64,000 bases of DNA, taken from contig NW_004454210.1 in assembly GCF_000283155.1 (NCBI RefSeq), forward strand, positions 7,482,747 through 7,546,746, given 5' to 3'. Every line of letters starts with the position of its first letter. Within the stretch, counting starts at the first letter, position 1. A program made the translations under genes and the position numbers. The notes beneath the pieces are model-generated. The model was given only the letters and a program-made list of their open reading frames with translations. It did not search any database and was not told the DNA's origin. Of the stretch, positions 1 through 9,343 are shown piece by piece. The DNA is from Ceratotherium simum simum (lineage: Eukaryota > Chordata > Mammalia > Perissodactyla > Rhinocerotidae).

Positions 1-193
1 GTGGATGGATGGATGGATGGATGGATGGATGGATGGATGGATGGATGGATGAATGCATGGATGGGGGAGTGGATGGATGGGTGGATGGATGGATGGTTGG
101 ATGGATGGATGGATGGATGGATGGATGGGTGCATGGGTGCATGGATAGATGGGTGGGTGGATGGATGGATGGGTGGGTGGATGGATAGATAGG
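1..193 (+). repeat. TGGA tetranucleotide microsatellite
   Basis: An almost uninterrupted (TGGA)n tract begins at the window edge, so its true left end is not seen. The first 50 bases or so are pure. After about base 50 it degenerates with ATGC, GGTGG and ATAGA variants before ending at GATAGATAGG. It is open in one frame as a Met-Asp-Gly-Trp repeat only because TGGA has no stop; it is not a gene. Confidence 0.97.
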
Positions 194-1384
194 AACAACC
201 AGGAGACGCTACATCTATGTTAGGAGAAAATACCTCTTCTCCACCGCAGGTTTCCTTGAGGAGGGATTATTGGTAAACCCTCCTGGTCTCTCTCCATTCC
301 CTTTAACTCATTGCATCTCCGGAGAGGAGGAGTGACTTACCTGGTTGGTAAGTCTGGGAAGAGTAACAGAGGTCTACTTGGCTTGTTCCTCCCTTCTTAC
401 TCCTGGGAATGATCTGGCTGCAATGAACACATGGTCTCTGCTGCCCCTGGGCCAGTAGTTTTACCAAGCCCAGTGCTTTCTCTGCCTGGTTGGCTACATC
501 TATCTAATGCTGGGTTTCAGTTTGCAGCCCCATGTGGCTCTCACACTAAATTACATCTCCAACTTTTCCTTTATTGCTAATAAAGAGGATGTCCTGGCCT
601 CTACTTGTACTCTTGACCATATTTCTCATTGTTCTGGACCCAGGTGGGGAAGTGGAGTGGAACTTATTGGGTCTCCTCAGAGATCCCAACATGTATCAGT
701 CAGGACTCTGGGTGAAAAGCAGTAAAACATTGTCTGGTGAGCTGAGACAAAGAGGAATTTATTAAAAGAGTAAGTAGCACGGACCAGAGGATTTTCTCTA
801 GATTAGACAGAAGAGCAGAGAACCAGGCTGAGGAGAGGTCAGAAGGTAGGCTGTTCAACAGGGAGTCCGAGGAGCGAGTTTGGGCCAGCAAACCACCTCT
901 TCAATGCTCCTTCCAACCGTTCCTTCTATTCTTGCATGATTTGCTCAAAATTGAAAGTTTGAAAGAAGAATGGCCAAATGGCACCTACCATCATCCATTC
1001 CTCACTTCCCCCTTCCTAACCCAGCCCAGATTTCCAAGGATCCATTGCTCCTCCACTCATTATTTAGCTCCAGGGTAGACCCTATCTTAAGCCCATTGAC
1101 CCATTCCATTCCCCTGATCACAGTTCATGAATGCCCAGGCCATGTGGGCTGGGCCAATCAAGTGATGGGGGGTGGGGAACCTCTCTGTCTGTCCGCCTGG
1201 ACTTGGCAGAGAAGCATATGGCTCTGGGGGTTGTTGGCTGACTTAAAGTGCTGCTGATACCACAGAAGGCTAAACAGAGAGAGCAACAGAGAGTCAAACC
1301 AACCTGAAGCCAGATGGACGCTGGGCAAGCCCAAATGGTCAACATGTATTGATTACAAAGAAGGAGAAAGACTGGGACCAGATT
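194..1384. other. No gene recognised; mostly unique DNA
   Basis: Nothing here gives a recognisable product. Bases 510-900 have an old-repeat feel (an AATTTATTAAAAGAG stretch near 755), but no family could be named. Small overlapping open frames on both strands lack any domain. Confidence 0.5.
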
Positions 1385-1590
1385 CAGACAGCTTGGGCTT
1401 GGATCCTGGATCTGCCACTTTTTAACTGGGTCATCTGGTTAAACTGAGCCTTTCTGAACCTCAGTTTTCTAATCTCTAAAATGGGGATAATAGTACTTCC
1501 TCCTAGGGTTACTGGAGGATGAAATGAGATAATCCGTGTGAGACACTGTATCTGGCTCATAGTACCTGCTGGATATGTTGCTACTTTTGT
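1385..1590 (+). mobile_element. MIR SINE, sense
   Basis: The order of MIR core phrases is intact: GGATCCTGGATCTGCCACTTTTTAACTG, then TGAACCTCAGTTTTCTAATC, AAAATGGGGATAATAGTA, and a GAGACACTGTATCTGGCTCATAGTA tail. MIR is an ancient tRNA-derived SINE mobilised by L2. The copy is diverged but nearly full length. Confidence 0.88.
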
Positions 1591-3130
1591 GTACTAAAAT
1601 GAAACAGTAGATGGACCAGACACCTCTCACACTCCACTTCAGATTCTCTCGGCCTCACCTGTCTCTTAGTCCACTCAGACAGTTCCTACAGCACCAAACT
1701 CAGGCCCACTCTGGACTTTCTCCTCTGTTTTCTCAGTGTTCATGCATGCACGACCCAGAAATGCAGGCGAGGCGACCTTCCACAGAGCAAATGCTCCAAC
1801 AGTGGGGCATGAGAGCCAGTGGATAAGTGCTTCCTTCTTCTTCTCCCGAAAAACGTCCCGATACGTTTCATACAGCACCGGGCTCTCAAGCAGTCAGAGG
1901 GGATCAAGCACTCAGTCCCCCACAGCAGTGGTCAGATGTGCATCCTTCTCTCGGCTCCCCCTTCCCTGCCTCAGCGTACGCTCGCTCCTGCTTCCTCTCG
2001 GGCTCTTCTTTCTGGTGAACCCACACTGACCTCAGAAGATCTCTGAGGGGCACATTTTTATGGTTGGTGTTTATCTTTCTCCCTCTCCCTTTTCTCTATT
2101 TCCCAATTATTCTTACAACGAACACTTCCTACTCTCATGATTTTTTAAGTCCTTGTTTTTCCCAAGCTTACAGTCACATCTTCAAGGCTAGTTTTCCTTC
2201 ATTATGAAAGTAGTATGAAATTAGAGTTAGGGAGAAAGTGTGAGAACGGGACATGAAACATTGCTGGTGAGAATAACATACCCAGAGTCCTCCCAGGAAG
2301 CGGGGGCAGCAGGCAGGAGAGAGGGAGAGGAGTGATTCCTCCTGGATGCTCTACAGCCAGCTCTGAGACGGTTCCACAGTAAAGGGCAGAATCCTGTGGA
2401 AAGAGAAGCAGCGGGGAGCCAGGGAGGGAGGGAGGAAGGGCATCTGCCTTCCTTTGTTCTCCAGCCTGGCTCCCTGAGATGGGAATGAAGAGCAGGGCCC
2501 CCTTCTGTTCCAGGCCTTCTGTTCAGCGGAGGTGCTAACTGGCTGGCAGGCCAGGTGAAAGGCAGACTCAGAGGGGAGCAGAAGACAGGAGGGTGACAAA
2601 CTAGGTGTGAAGGCCCCTCCCCAAGCTGGAGAGAGCCATTTGCCTGTGTCTGCACGGGCAGCTGGAAGCATGCACTCAGCTACACAGCTCTGTGTTAGGA
2701 GCAGGAACCCGCCTCAGGTGTCTCAGAATTAAAAAGCATGAGGCTCTGCGGAAGAATGGGAAAAGCCCACCCGACCATTTAGGTCACTAAGTGGAACTTC
2801 AGTCCCTGCTGTTTCAGGGTCTGCTGCCTAAGGAGCAAAGCACTAGATCCCGGGTTATGATCCAGGCTCTGGGCATCTACCCTTGCCCCCATGTCAGCGT
2901 CAGCGTGTCCTGTGGCAGAGAGAGGGACACATCCTGCAGCCAGGGCCAGCCAGGCACCATGCTGGGCCAGAGGTTCAGACAGTGGGGGAACTCAGTGGGG
3001 TGCTGCAGAATTTGATAGCAAGGTTAGTCTCTGAAACAAGCAGGTAAAATCCTCATAAATGAGCACAAAATGATGAGAGCAGCCACCTGAGCCCTGCCTC
3101 CTAAATCCAGCTCAGTCTCTCAAGGTGTAA
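1591..3130. other. No gene recognised; unique, GC-rich in part
   Basis: This stretch holds no repeat I can name. 2,270-2,680 is GC- and purine-rich and carries overlapping antisense frames of up to 142 codons. They are low-complexity (Ser/Pro/Leu) and lack domains or a convincing start, so they are taken as chance frames. Confidence 0.5.
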
Positions 3131-3139
3131 CCCACAAGG

Positions 3140-3565
3140 ACAAGTTTTTTTTTAATTCCCACTAATTACCTTTTTTTATTGTGTTAAAAAATACATAACA
3201 AAATTTAACATCTTAACCATTTTTAAGTGTATGGTACATTAGTGTTAATTATATGCACGTTGTTGAGGAACAGATCTCCGGAAACTTTTCATCTTGCAAA
3301 ACTGAAACTCTTGACCCCTTGAATGACATCTCCCTTTCTCCCCTTCCCCCAGCCCCCGGTAGCCATCATTCTACTTTCTGTTTCTAAGAGTTTAGCTACT
3401 TTAGATACCTCATATAATCAGAATCACAGAGTATTTGTCTTATTGTGACTAACATTTCACTTAACGTAAGTCCTCAAGGTCCATCTATGTGGTAGCACAT
3501 GACAGGATTCCTTCTTTTTAAGTCTGAATAATATTCCACTGTGTATGTAACGGACGACTTTGCTG
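3140..3565 (-). mobile_element. L1 3' end (LINE-1), antisense
   Basis: Read on the minus strand this is the classic mammalian L1 3' terminus: GGAATATTATTCAGACTTAAA, a region matching ATGAGGTATCTAAAGTAGCT, the GGGGGAAGGGGAGAAAGG purine tract, CAAGATGAAAAG, and a closing AATGGTTAAGATGTTAAATT stretch. Only about 430 bp of the 3' end is present, a typical 5'-truncated insertion. Confidence 0.88.
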
Positions 3566-3689
3566 CACCATTTTACGGGTGACTGGTGAAAAGGCATGGA
3601 CTTGTGAAAACACACCTGTGTTGATTCAGCTCCTGCCCAGGGAGAAAGAGACGTTGCCTCTGGCCAGCTCGAATATCTGAGTTGGGTCA

Positions 3690-3965
3690 TACACGTGTTC
3701 ATTGATTTATCTATGTATCAAGTATGTACAGGAGCTACCACATTCTGGGGTACTGGATGTGTGAGGGAAGACAGAGTCCCCACCTCCATAATGCTTCCAG
3801 CCCAGTGGAGGATAAACACACACCAAGAGCCCCCAGATGCCCAGCCCAGCGCCATAATGAGAGAGGTACCGGGTATGGAGGGAGCACAAGGGGAAGGCAG
3901 CTCCCTGGGCTTGGGGTGGGGGGTAGGGGGGCGGGTCATCAGGCAATGAGAGGGGGATGAGCATT
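3690..3965 (-). mobile_element. Probable L2 LINE fragment, antisense
   Basis: The start (TTCATTGATTTATC...AAGTATGTACAGGAGCTACC) and the following 'GGGAAGACAGAGTCCCCACCTCC...AGTGGAGGATAAACA' resemble the antisense L2 3' region, which normally reads as 'last position in a list of a growing size, then storage in the body of the unit'. The match is diverged. A strong G tract lies inside it at 3,913-3,935. Confidence 0.45.
3913..3935 (+). other. G-quadruplex-forming G tract
   Basis: Four runs of G (4, 6, 6 and 3) are separated by loops of T, TA and C. This meets the canonical four-run, short-loop rule with very short loops, which in known quadruplexes gives high stability. No promoter signal was seen beside it. 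Confidence 0.85.
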
Positions 3966-4009
3966 GGAGTGGGAGCAACTGCAGATACAAAAGTTCAGAG
4001 AGTCAAGAG

Positions 4010-4102
4010 AACACACCTGATGTGATGTAACAGGAAGTACACAGTACCACCTACAAGCTATTCTTGCCAAAAAAAGACTTGAATCCAATCAAATCTCTAG
4101 GT
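4010..4102 (+). mobile_element. Old L1 3' region fragment (left flank of MER5A)
   Basis: The phrase TGATGTAACAGGAAGTACACAG, then ACCACCTACAAGCTATTCTTGCC and GACTTGAATCCAATCAAATC, is the same old LINE-like sequence seen at 59,325-59,421. It stops at exactly the point where a MER5A begins, as it does in the other copy. Confidence 0.65.
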
Positions 4103-4323
4103 CAGAGTTTCTCAACCTCAGCACTAGAGATATTTGGGGCCAGATGATTCTTTGTTGCAGGGAGGAGAAGACTGCCCTGTGTGTTGTAGGATGTTTAGCA
4201 ACATCCTTGGCCTCCACCAATAGACGCCAGTAGTACCCACCCAGTTGTGATGACCAAAAATGTCTCTGGATATTGACAAATGTCCTTTCAGGAGCAAAAT
4301 AATTACCAGTTAAGAAGCACTAG
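4103..4323 (-). mobile_element. MER5A (hAT-Charlie DNA transposon), antisense
   Basis: It starts CAGAGTTTCTCAACCTCAGC and runs through TATTTGGGGCCAGATGATTC, GTAGGATGTTTAGCAACATCC, AGACGCCAGTAGTACCC and GATGACCAAAAATGTCTC, ending AAGAAGCACTAG. This order is the reverse complement of MER5A, a non-autonomous hAT element about 190 bp long. The left 8 bp (CTCTAGGT) are not repeated on the right. Confidence 0.92.
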
Positions 4324-5194
4324 TGTCCTGAAACGTTTAGCAGTAGTGAGGGCTTCAGGACTCTGTTTCTCTGCATTTCTTTCATCAATTGCCCTCTCCC
4401 TTGTGTCAGCATCACCCCAAGTCTGGCTTTGTTTAAGGTATCAAAGTGGCCACAGCAGCTCTGGACCTCACAGCCACGTATGCTGACTAGAAAAACAGAG
4501 TTTCTTTTCCCCTAACCACTGAACAAAGGCCTGACTTCACTCTAATTGGACTAACTTAAATCCTGTCTCCTTTCCTGTCCCAATCACTGTAGTCAGGGGA
4601 AACTCTGCACTGACTGGCTTGAGTTAATATAGGTCTATCCTTGAGTCACGTCATTCATTTATTTTAAAAATATTGAATGCCTACTATTATAGCCACCTAT
4701 GTATCCTTACGGTAACTTCTCTTTTCCTTTTAAGCTGATTTGAGAAGGGTTCTGTTATTTGCAACCAACAAAAAAGCCTTAATTAAGACACAGACCACAT
4801 GTGGAGCATTTTAAGAAGGGGCCCTGACAATCCGGATAATACTCAAATCAGTCCTAGTGCAACGAGTGTATTGAACAAGCAAGATTTCTGGATTATAGTG
4901 ATCACAACAGCATCATTTGTTGTCTCCCACCATCTCTTTAAATTTTACTTAGACGGTATCACCCCCTTCCTCAGATGAAAATGCCACCAGATTTTTGGCC
5001 ACTCATAGGTCAGAGAAAATCCTAAGTCATTGTAAATCCCAAATACAGTCTCATCTCCAAAATAAGAATCCCCAGTCAGCATTTGGGATATACTTATACG
5101 AAATAATATTTGGGATATACTTATACTAAAAAAGTATTCACTGTTTCTCTGAAATTCAAACTTAATTGGGCATCTTGTATTTTATCTGACAGCC
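4324..5194. other. No gene recognised
   Basis: Unique, AT-moderate DNA. The only structure I see is a short exact duplication at 5,081-5,126 (see separate entry). Confidence 0.5.
5081..5126 (+). repeat. Short tandem duplication, 27-bp period
   Basis: The 19-mer ATTTGGGATATACTTATAC occurs at 5,081-5,099 and again, without change, at 5,108-5,126, separated by GAAATAAT. The identity indicates a recent local duplication. Confidence 0.9.
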
Positions 5195-5460
5195 CAAACA
5201 CAGGGCTGCTTGAGTATCTTCACGACACGGCAGCCGGCTTCCCCCAGAGCGAGCAATCCGAGAGAGAGGAAGGAGGAAGCCACAAGGCCTTTTATGACCC
5301 AGTCTTGGAGGTCTCACACTTTTACTTCCACCAAATTCTATATTCAGCAGCAGCAAGTCACTAAGCCTAGACACACTCCAGCAGAGGGGAATTAAGCATC
5401 AACTCTTGAAGGGAGAGAGATTGAAGAATTTGTGCACATGTTTGAAAACGCAATAGTCCC
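5195..5460 (+). mobile_element. Interspersed repeat, family not assigned
   Basis: Phrases such as GGCAGCCGGCTTCCCCCAGAGCGAGCAATCC, CCTTTTATGACCCAGTCTTGG, and AGTCACTAAGCC followed by GAGGGGAATTAAGC are familiar from a dispersed mammalian repeat, probably LTR-derived. I cannot name the subfamily. The last part (CTTGAAGGGAG...AGAATTTGTGCACATG) also fits this family. Confidence 0.5.
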
Positions 5461-6489
5461 ACATCTTTCTTCTTACCCAAGCAGCCCCCCATCTGGTCCT
5501 TGAGACACGTTCACACACACTGTGCCCTACACACTTGGGGTACGGGGGCCAATCCATATGCAGCAGTGCTCGCCCAGCTCTGCCAAAAGCAGCCAGGTTA
5601 CAGGGAGGAGTCCACACTCTACCTTGTGTCGACACCCACCTCTGTGTTCCCCATGGAAAGCATTCGTCAACGTTCTCCTGGTGGTCTCAAGCCTGGGGTT
5701 AGAAGGAAGCACCTCCTCACCACTCCCCAAAAAGAAGTTGGGGGCCCAGAGCACAGCAACAGCCCTCTCCAGGGAAATCCCCTCACCGAGTCTTGCTCTT
5801 TTCCCTCTTCCTCACTAACAGTTTTTTAAGGATGCCCAAAGATCAAGAATCAGGTTCCCAGAGATTTCCTTTGAAGACAACGCAGAATTGTCTCCCACTC
5901 ACTTTGCCCGGAAAAGTCTCAGTCTCACATCTTTCATATTGGTGTATTAAAGGACTTCATTCGGGATAAAGAAAGCATCACAAACCAGGGAAGGGGATGG
6001 TGTATTCACAAATCATGTGAGCGAGGTTGGCTCTTGGATTTAAAAAAATCTTAGATTGTATAATCATTATGCATCATATGCAAAAGAAAATCATTCCAGA
6101 TATGTTAAGTCAACAAAAAAAGAAACAATTTAAAAACTAGAAAACATTTAAGTGGATATTTAACCGATTTTGAAATAATAGAGAACCTTCTAAGCCTAAA
6201 GGTAATGGGGGGAAAAAGCATAATGAGTTTAACAGTTCTTTTTAACTAAACACTTAATAAACATTGAAAACTTACCACTAAATTGAACCTCAGAAAATCC
6301 TCTCCTAGGATCAGAGGTGGTAAAGAAATCAACCTACATCTTACACGACAGACCAAGAAACATCTTCCTGTAATATTCCATGAGTCACCCTGAACTGAAC
6401 CCAATATAGCATGTTCTAAACTCCGCAGTGAGACTGCTGTTTTCCACCATATAAAAATCATATTGATAACAAACACAGCCGGAGAGCAG
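5461..6489. other. No gene recognised
   Basis: Mixed unique DNA. 5,500-5,830 is GC-richer and has overlapping open frames in three registers, which is a sign of chance openness rather than coding. 6,030-6,250 is AT-rich. Confidence 0.5.
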
Positions 6490-6650
6490 GCTATATTTTT
6501 TGTTCATTCATTTCACAAAAGCTACTATGAGCCCAGACTCTGCCCAGCACTATTCCAGGCTCATGGACCCAGAGGTGAACCAGACCATGGAGCCTCCCTC
6601 CCTCGCGTATTGCACCTTCTTTGGAGGCATAGGTACAGAAATTTACAAAC
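6490..6650 (-). mobile_element. L2 LINE fragment, antisense
   Basis: TTCATTCATTTCACAAAAGC followed by TATGAGCCCAGACTCTGCCCAGCACTATTCC is the antisense of the L2 3' end, with the downstream 'AGAGGTGAACCAGACCATGGAGCC' also in the expected order. Confidence 0.6.
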
Positions 6651-6762
6651 TTGTTATCATATTGTGAGAAACTGCATCGTAATATGAGCTCATATTTTTA
6701 CAACCCAGAATTGCTTTCATTGAAGTATGTTTTTACCATTTGGCAGGAGAACTCATTGAATG

Positions 6763-6938
6763 CTGTGGTTCTCAATCTTGGCTGCACTTGGGACTAATGT
6801 GGGAAACTTTTAAAAATACTGATGCCTGGGTCCCACTCCCAGAGATTCTGACATAATTTGTCTGGTGTACCGCTTAGGCATCAGGATTTTTTTAATCTCC
6901 TCAGGCAATTGTAATGTGCAGCCAGAATTAGAGCCACC
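6763..6938. mobile_element. hAT-type MITE of the MER20/MER3 kind
   Basis: A near-palindromic element: it opens CTGTGGTTCTCAATCTTGGCTGC and closes GTGCAGCCAGAATTAGAGCC, with ACTGATGCCTGGGTCCCACTCC on the left mirrored by GGCATCAGGATTTTT on the right. These are the features of a short hAT-Charlie element whose halves are inverted repeats. Confidence 0.7.
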
Positions 6939-7142
6939 GAAAGGGGTATATAAAAGAAATGACCACTAGATGTCGCTATCCCCAAAGGTTTGACGAGAAA
7001 ACAGCCCTCACGTACTCTTACTAAATTCTCACATAGATAGATAGACTTTCTTCTGCCAGATTTTGGACCCAAGGAAAAGCCAAACAAAAATATTCCTCGA
7101 TTTATCTTTGGCCTGAATGAAGCAAGTCACACAAAACCCAAG

Positions 7143-7521
7143 TGTATTAGTTTCCTAATGCTGTCATAACAAAATACCACAGACTAGGTGGCTAAAAAAA
7201 CAGAAATTTATTTTCTCACAATTCTGGAAGCTGGAAGTCCAAGATCAGGGTATCAGCCGGGTTGGTTTCTTCTGAGGTCTCTCTCCTTGGCTGGCAGATG
7301 GCCACTTTCTCGCTGTTTCCTGGCACAGTCATCCCCCTGTCTATGTTCTCCTCTGCTTATAAGGACACCAGTCACATTCAATCAGGGTCCACTCATATGA
7401 CCTCGTTTTACTGTAATTACCTCTTTAAGGGCCCTATCTCCAAATACAGTCACATTCTGAGGTGCTGGGGGTCAGGGCTTCCACATATGGATTTTGAGGG
7501 GACACAATTCAAGCAATAACA
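7143..7521 (-). mobile_element. Complete MLT1-type MaLR solo LTR, antisense
   Basis: The 379-bp element begins TGTATTAG and ends AAGCAATAACA, giving TG...CA ends on the plus strand. It is flanked by a perfect 5-bp target duplication, CCAAG, at 7,138-7,142 and 7,522-7,526. Inside are TTCTTCTGAGGTCTCTCTCC, CTTATAAGGACACCAGTCAC and CCCTATCTCCAAATACAGTC, the reverse complement of the MLT1 consensus order. No internal region or coding sequence accompanies it. Confidence 0.95.
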
Positions 7522-7824
7522 CCAAGAAATCAAAACCAAAACCAATCCAGTCATTTAACTGCAAAAGACCATTTTCCCAGCAGATCCCTCAGACAGTAAC
7601 TACGGAGAGAGAGTTGCATTTTTTTTAAGTCTGTTTTCCAAAGTCCACACCTGTTATTCAATTTTAATTCAAAGTTTTCTAAACAGCCCACACACACTTA
7701 GAATTAAAGCATTCAGTTGGTTGTTTAACCCTATTTCCTGAACCAGGACACTTGAGCTCAAAAAAAAGCAACAGCCTGAGAGAAAGGGTACAGAGTTATG
7801 TCATGATTGTTCTGGTGTAAGTTA

Positions 7825-8112
7825 TATTCTTATTATTATTTTTACAACACAAGCAATGCATGTTCATTGAAGAAAAATTAGAAAGTACAATACAAAAACT
7901 CAAAGTTGTCCAAACTCCACTAAGAAAGTAACACTTAGAATACATCCACCGAGACTTTTCCTCACTGTGTAGACGTGTGTGTCCTCAAAAACGGAACTGT
8001 ATGGTTTTGTCACCTGCTTTTCTTCACATAACAAAATATCGCAAGCGCTTCTCCATGCCAATATTAAAGCAAAGAAGACTTGAGAGAAGGAATCTATCAT
8101 AATTTTATGTAG
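7825..8112 (-). mobile_element. L1 3' UTR-type fragment, antisense
   Basis: TTTTTACAACACAAGCAATGCATGTTCATTG, GAAAAATTAGAAAGTACAATAC, ACGGAACTGTATGGTTTTG and CTCCATGCCAATATT follow the order of an old L1 terminal region read backwards. The ERE that follows marks its right end. Confidence 0.65.
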
Positions 8113-8346
8113 TTATTTTTTTATTTTTGCTGAGGAAGATTAGCCTTGAGCTAACATCTGCTGCCAATCTTCCTCTTTTTTTGCTTGAGGAAGATTAGTC
8201 CTGAACTAACATCTGTGCGAGTCTTCCTCTCTTTTGCATGTAGGTCACCACCACAGCCTGGCCACAGATTAGTGGTATAGGTCCGCACCCAGGATCCGAA
8301 CTGGCGAACCCGGACCACTGAAGCAGAGCACGCCAAACTTAACCAC
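8113..8346 (-). mobile_element. ERE SINE, antisense, head truncated
   Basis: Reading on the plus strand: a T-rich tail, GAGGAAGATTAGCCTTGAGC, a second AAGATTAGTCCTGAAC unit, then the tRNA part as AGGATCCGAACTGGCGAACC and TTAACCAC at the end. The outermost GGCCGGCCCC head is missing, so the copy is 5' truncated or decayed. The A and B boxes of the Pol III promoter are diverged. Confidence 0.9.
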
Positions 8347-9066
8347 ATATTTATTTAGATAAAAGTTATACGTGTTCACAGGGAAATTTCAAACCATGGT
8401 GGAGGATATAAATGAAAAAGAAAACTCTCTTTCTCCTCTCCATCCCCACCCCCACCCCCCAAACTCATCGTTCAAAGGTGAAACATTAAATTAGGACTGT
8501 CCTGGAACTCGTGCAGTTTGATCCTCACATCCTATGAACAAGCCACTGTGTTAGAGCCGCGTGCTGAAGAGCGATGTGAGTGTTGCCAAAAGTCCTCGTC
8601 TACCACAGGAAGTAAAAAAACATTGCTTACAGCTACCTGTCAGGGTGTCTGAATCCCACCACCATAGTCACCCTTCCAGAGCCTTCTGGAGACTCTTTCT
8701 CTTTAGGGTTGTTGTGACAGTTGCCTCTGAAGCATGATTCACTTGAGTTAACACGCTCACACATGTTTTTCTGTCTAGTGAAATCCTTCCTGTCCGTTGA
8801 ACACTACCCAACAGGAGCTTCTAGAACTGCGCCCTCCAGTACCATAGCCACTAGACACGTATGGCTGTTTAAATTTACGTTCATTAAAATGAAAAATTTA
8901 GCAAAACCGTGAAGTTTGGCGCCCCCTTTCCTGCACCTCCTCGCTGTCACTGAGCAAAAACTGACCCCGTGCACAGAAGATGGGTCCCAGCCATCCAGGG
9001 GCTTTGGAAGCCGCAAGTCTTTCCATAGTGCCTACAGTCAACTCAGCTCTCAGGACTCTGTCTTTA
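8347..9066. other. No gene recognised
   Basis: Unique DNA with a C-rich run (CCCCACCCCCACCCCCC) at about 8,443-8,460. A segment at 8,800-8,950 resembles a decayed hAT (ACCATAGCCACTAGACACGTATGG...TTTAAATT) but too weakly to call. Confidence 0.45.
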
Positions 9067-9079
9067 AAATCAATCTGCC

Positions 9080-9331
9080 ACCAGGACGGCCCGGGGGTGC
9101 AGTGGTAAAGTTCCTGTGCGCTGCTTCGGGGGCCCAGGGTTTGCAGGTTCGAATCCCACACGTGGATGGACGCACCGCTCATCAAGCCATGCTGTGGCAG
9201 CGTCCCATATAAAGCAGAGGAAGATGGGCACGGATGTTAGCCCAGGGCCCATCTTCCTCAGCAAAAAAGAGGAGGATTGGCAACAAATGTTAGCTCAGGG
9301 CTAATCTTCCTCAAAAAAAATAAATAAATAA
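9080..9331 (+). mobile_element. ERE SINE, sense
   Basis: The head CGGCCCGGGGGTGCAGTGG leads to a B box GGTTCGAATCCC, then CATGCTGTGGCAGCGTCCC, AGAGGAAGATGGGCACGG and a duplicated tail unit GAGGAGGATTGGCAAC, ending in an A/TAAA-rich tail. The target duplication is visible as AAATCAATCTGCC on the left (9,067-9,079) and AAACCAACCTGCA on the right, with substitutions, so the insertion is not among the youngest. Confidence 0.95.
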
Positions 9332-9343
9332 AAACCAACCTGC

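Noticed and set aside
1..192. Open frame encoding Met-Asp-Gly-Trp repeats
   Set aside because: Product of a TGGA microsatellite.
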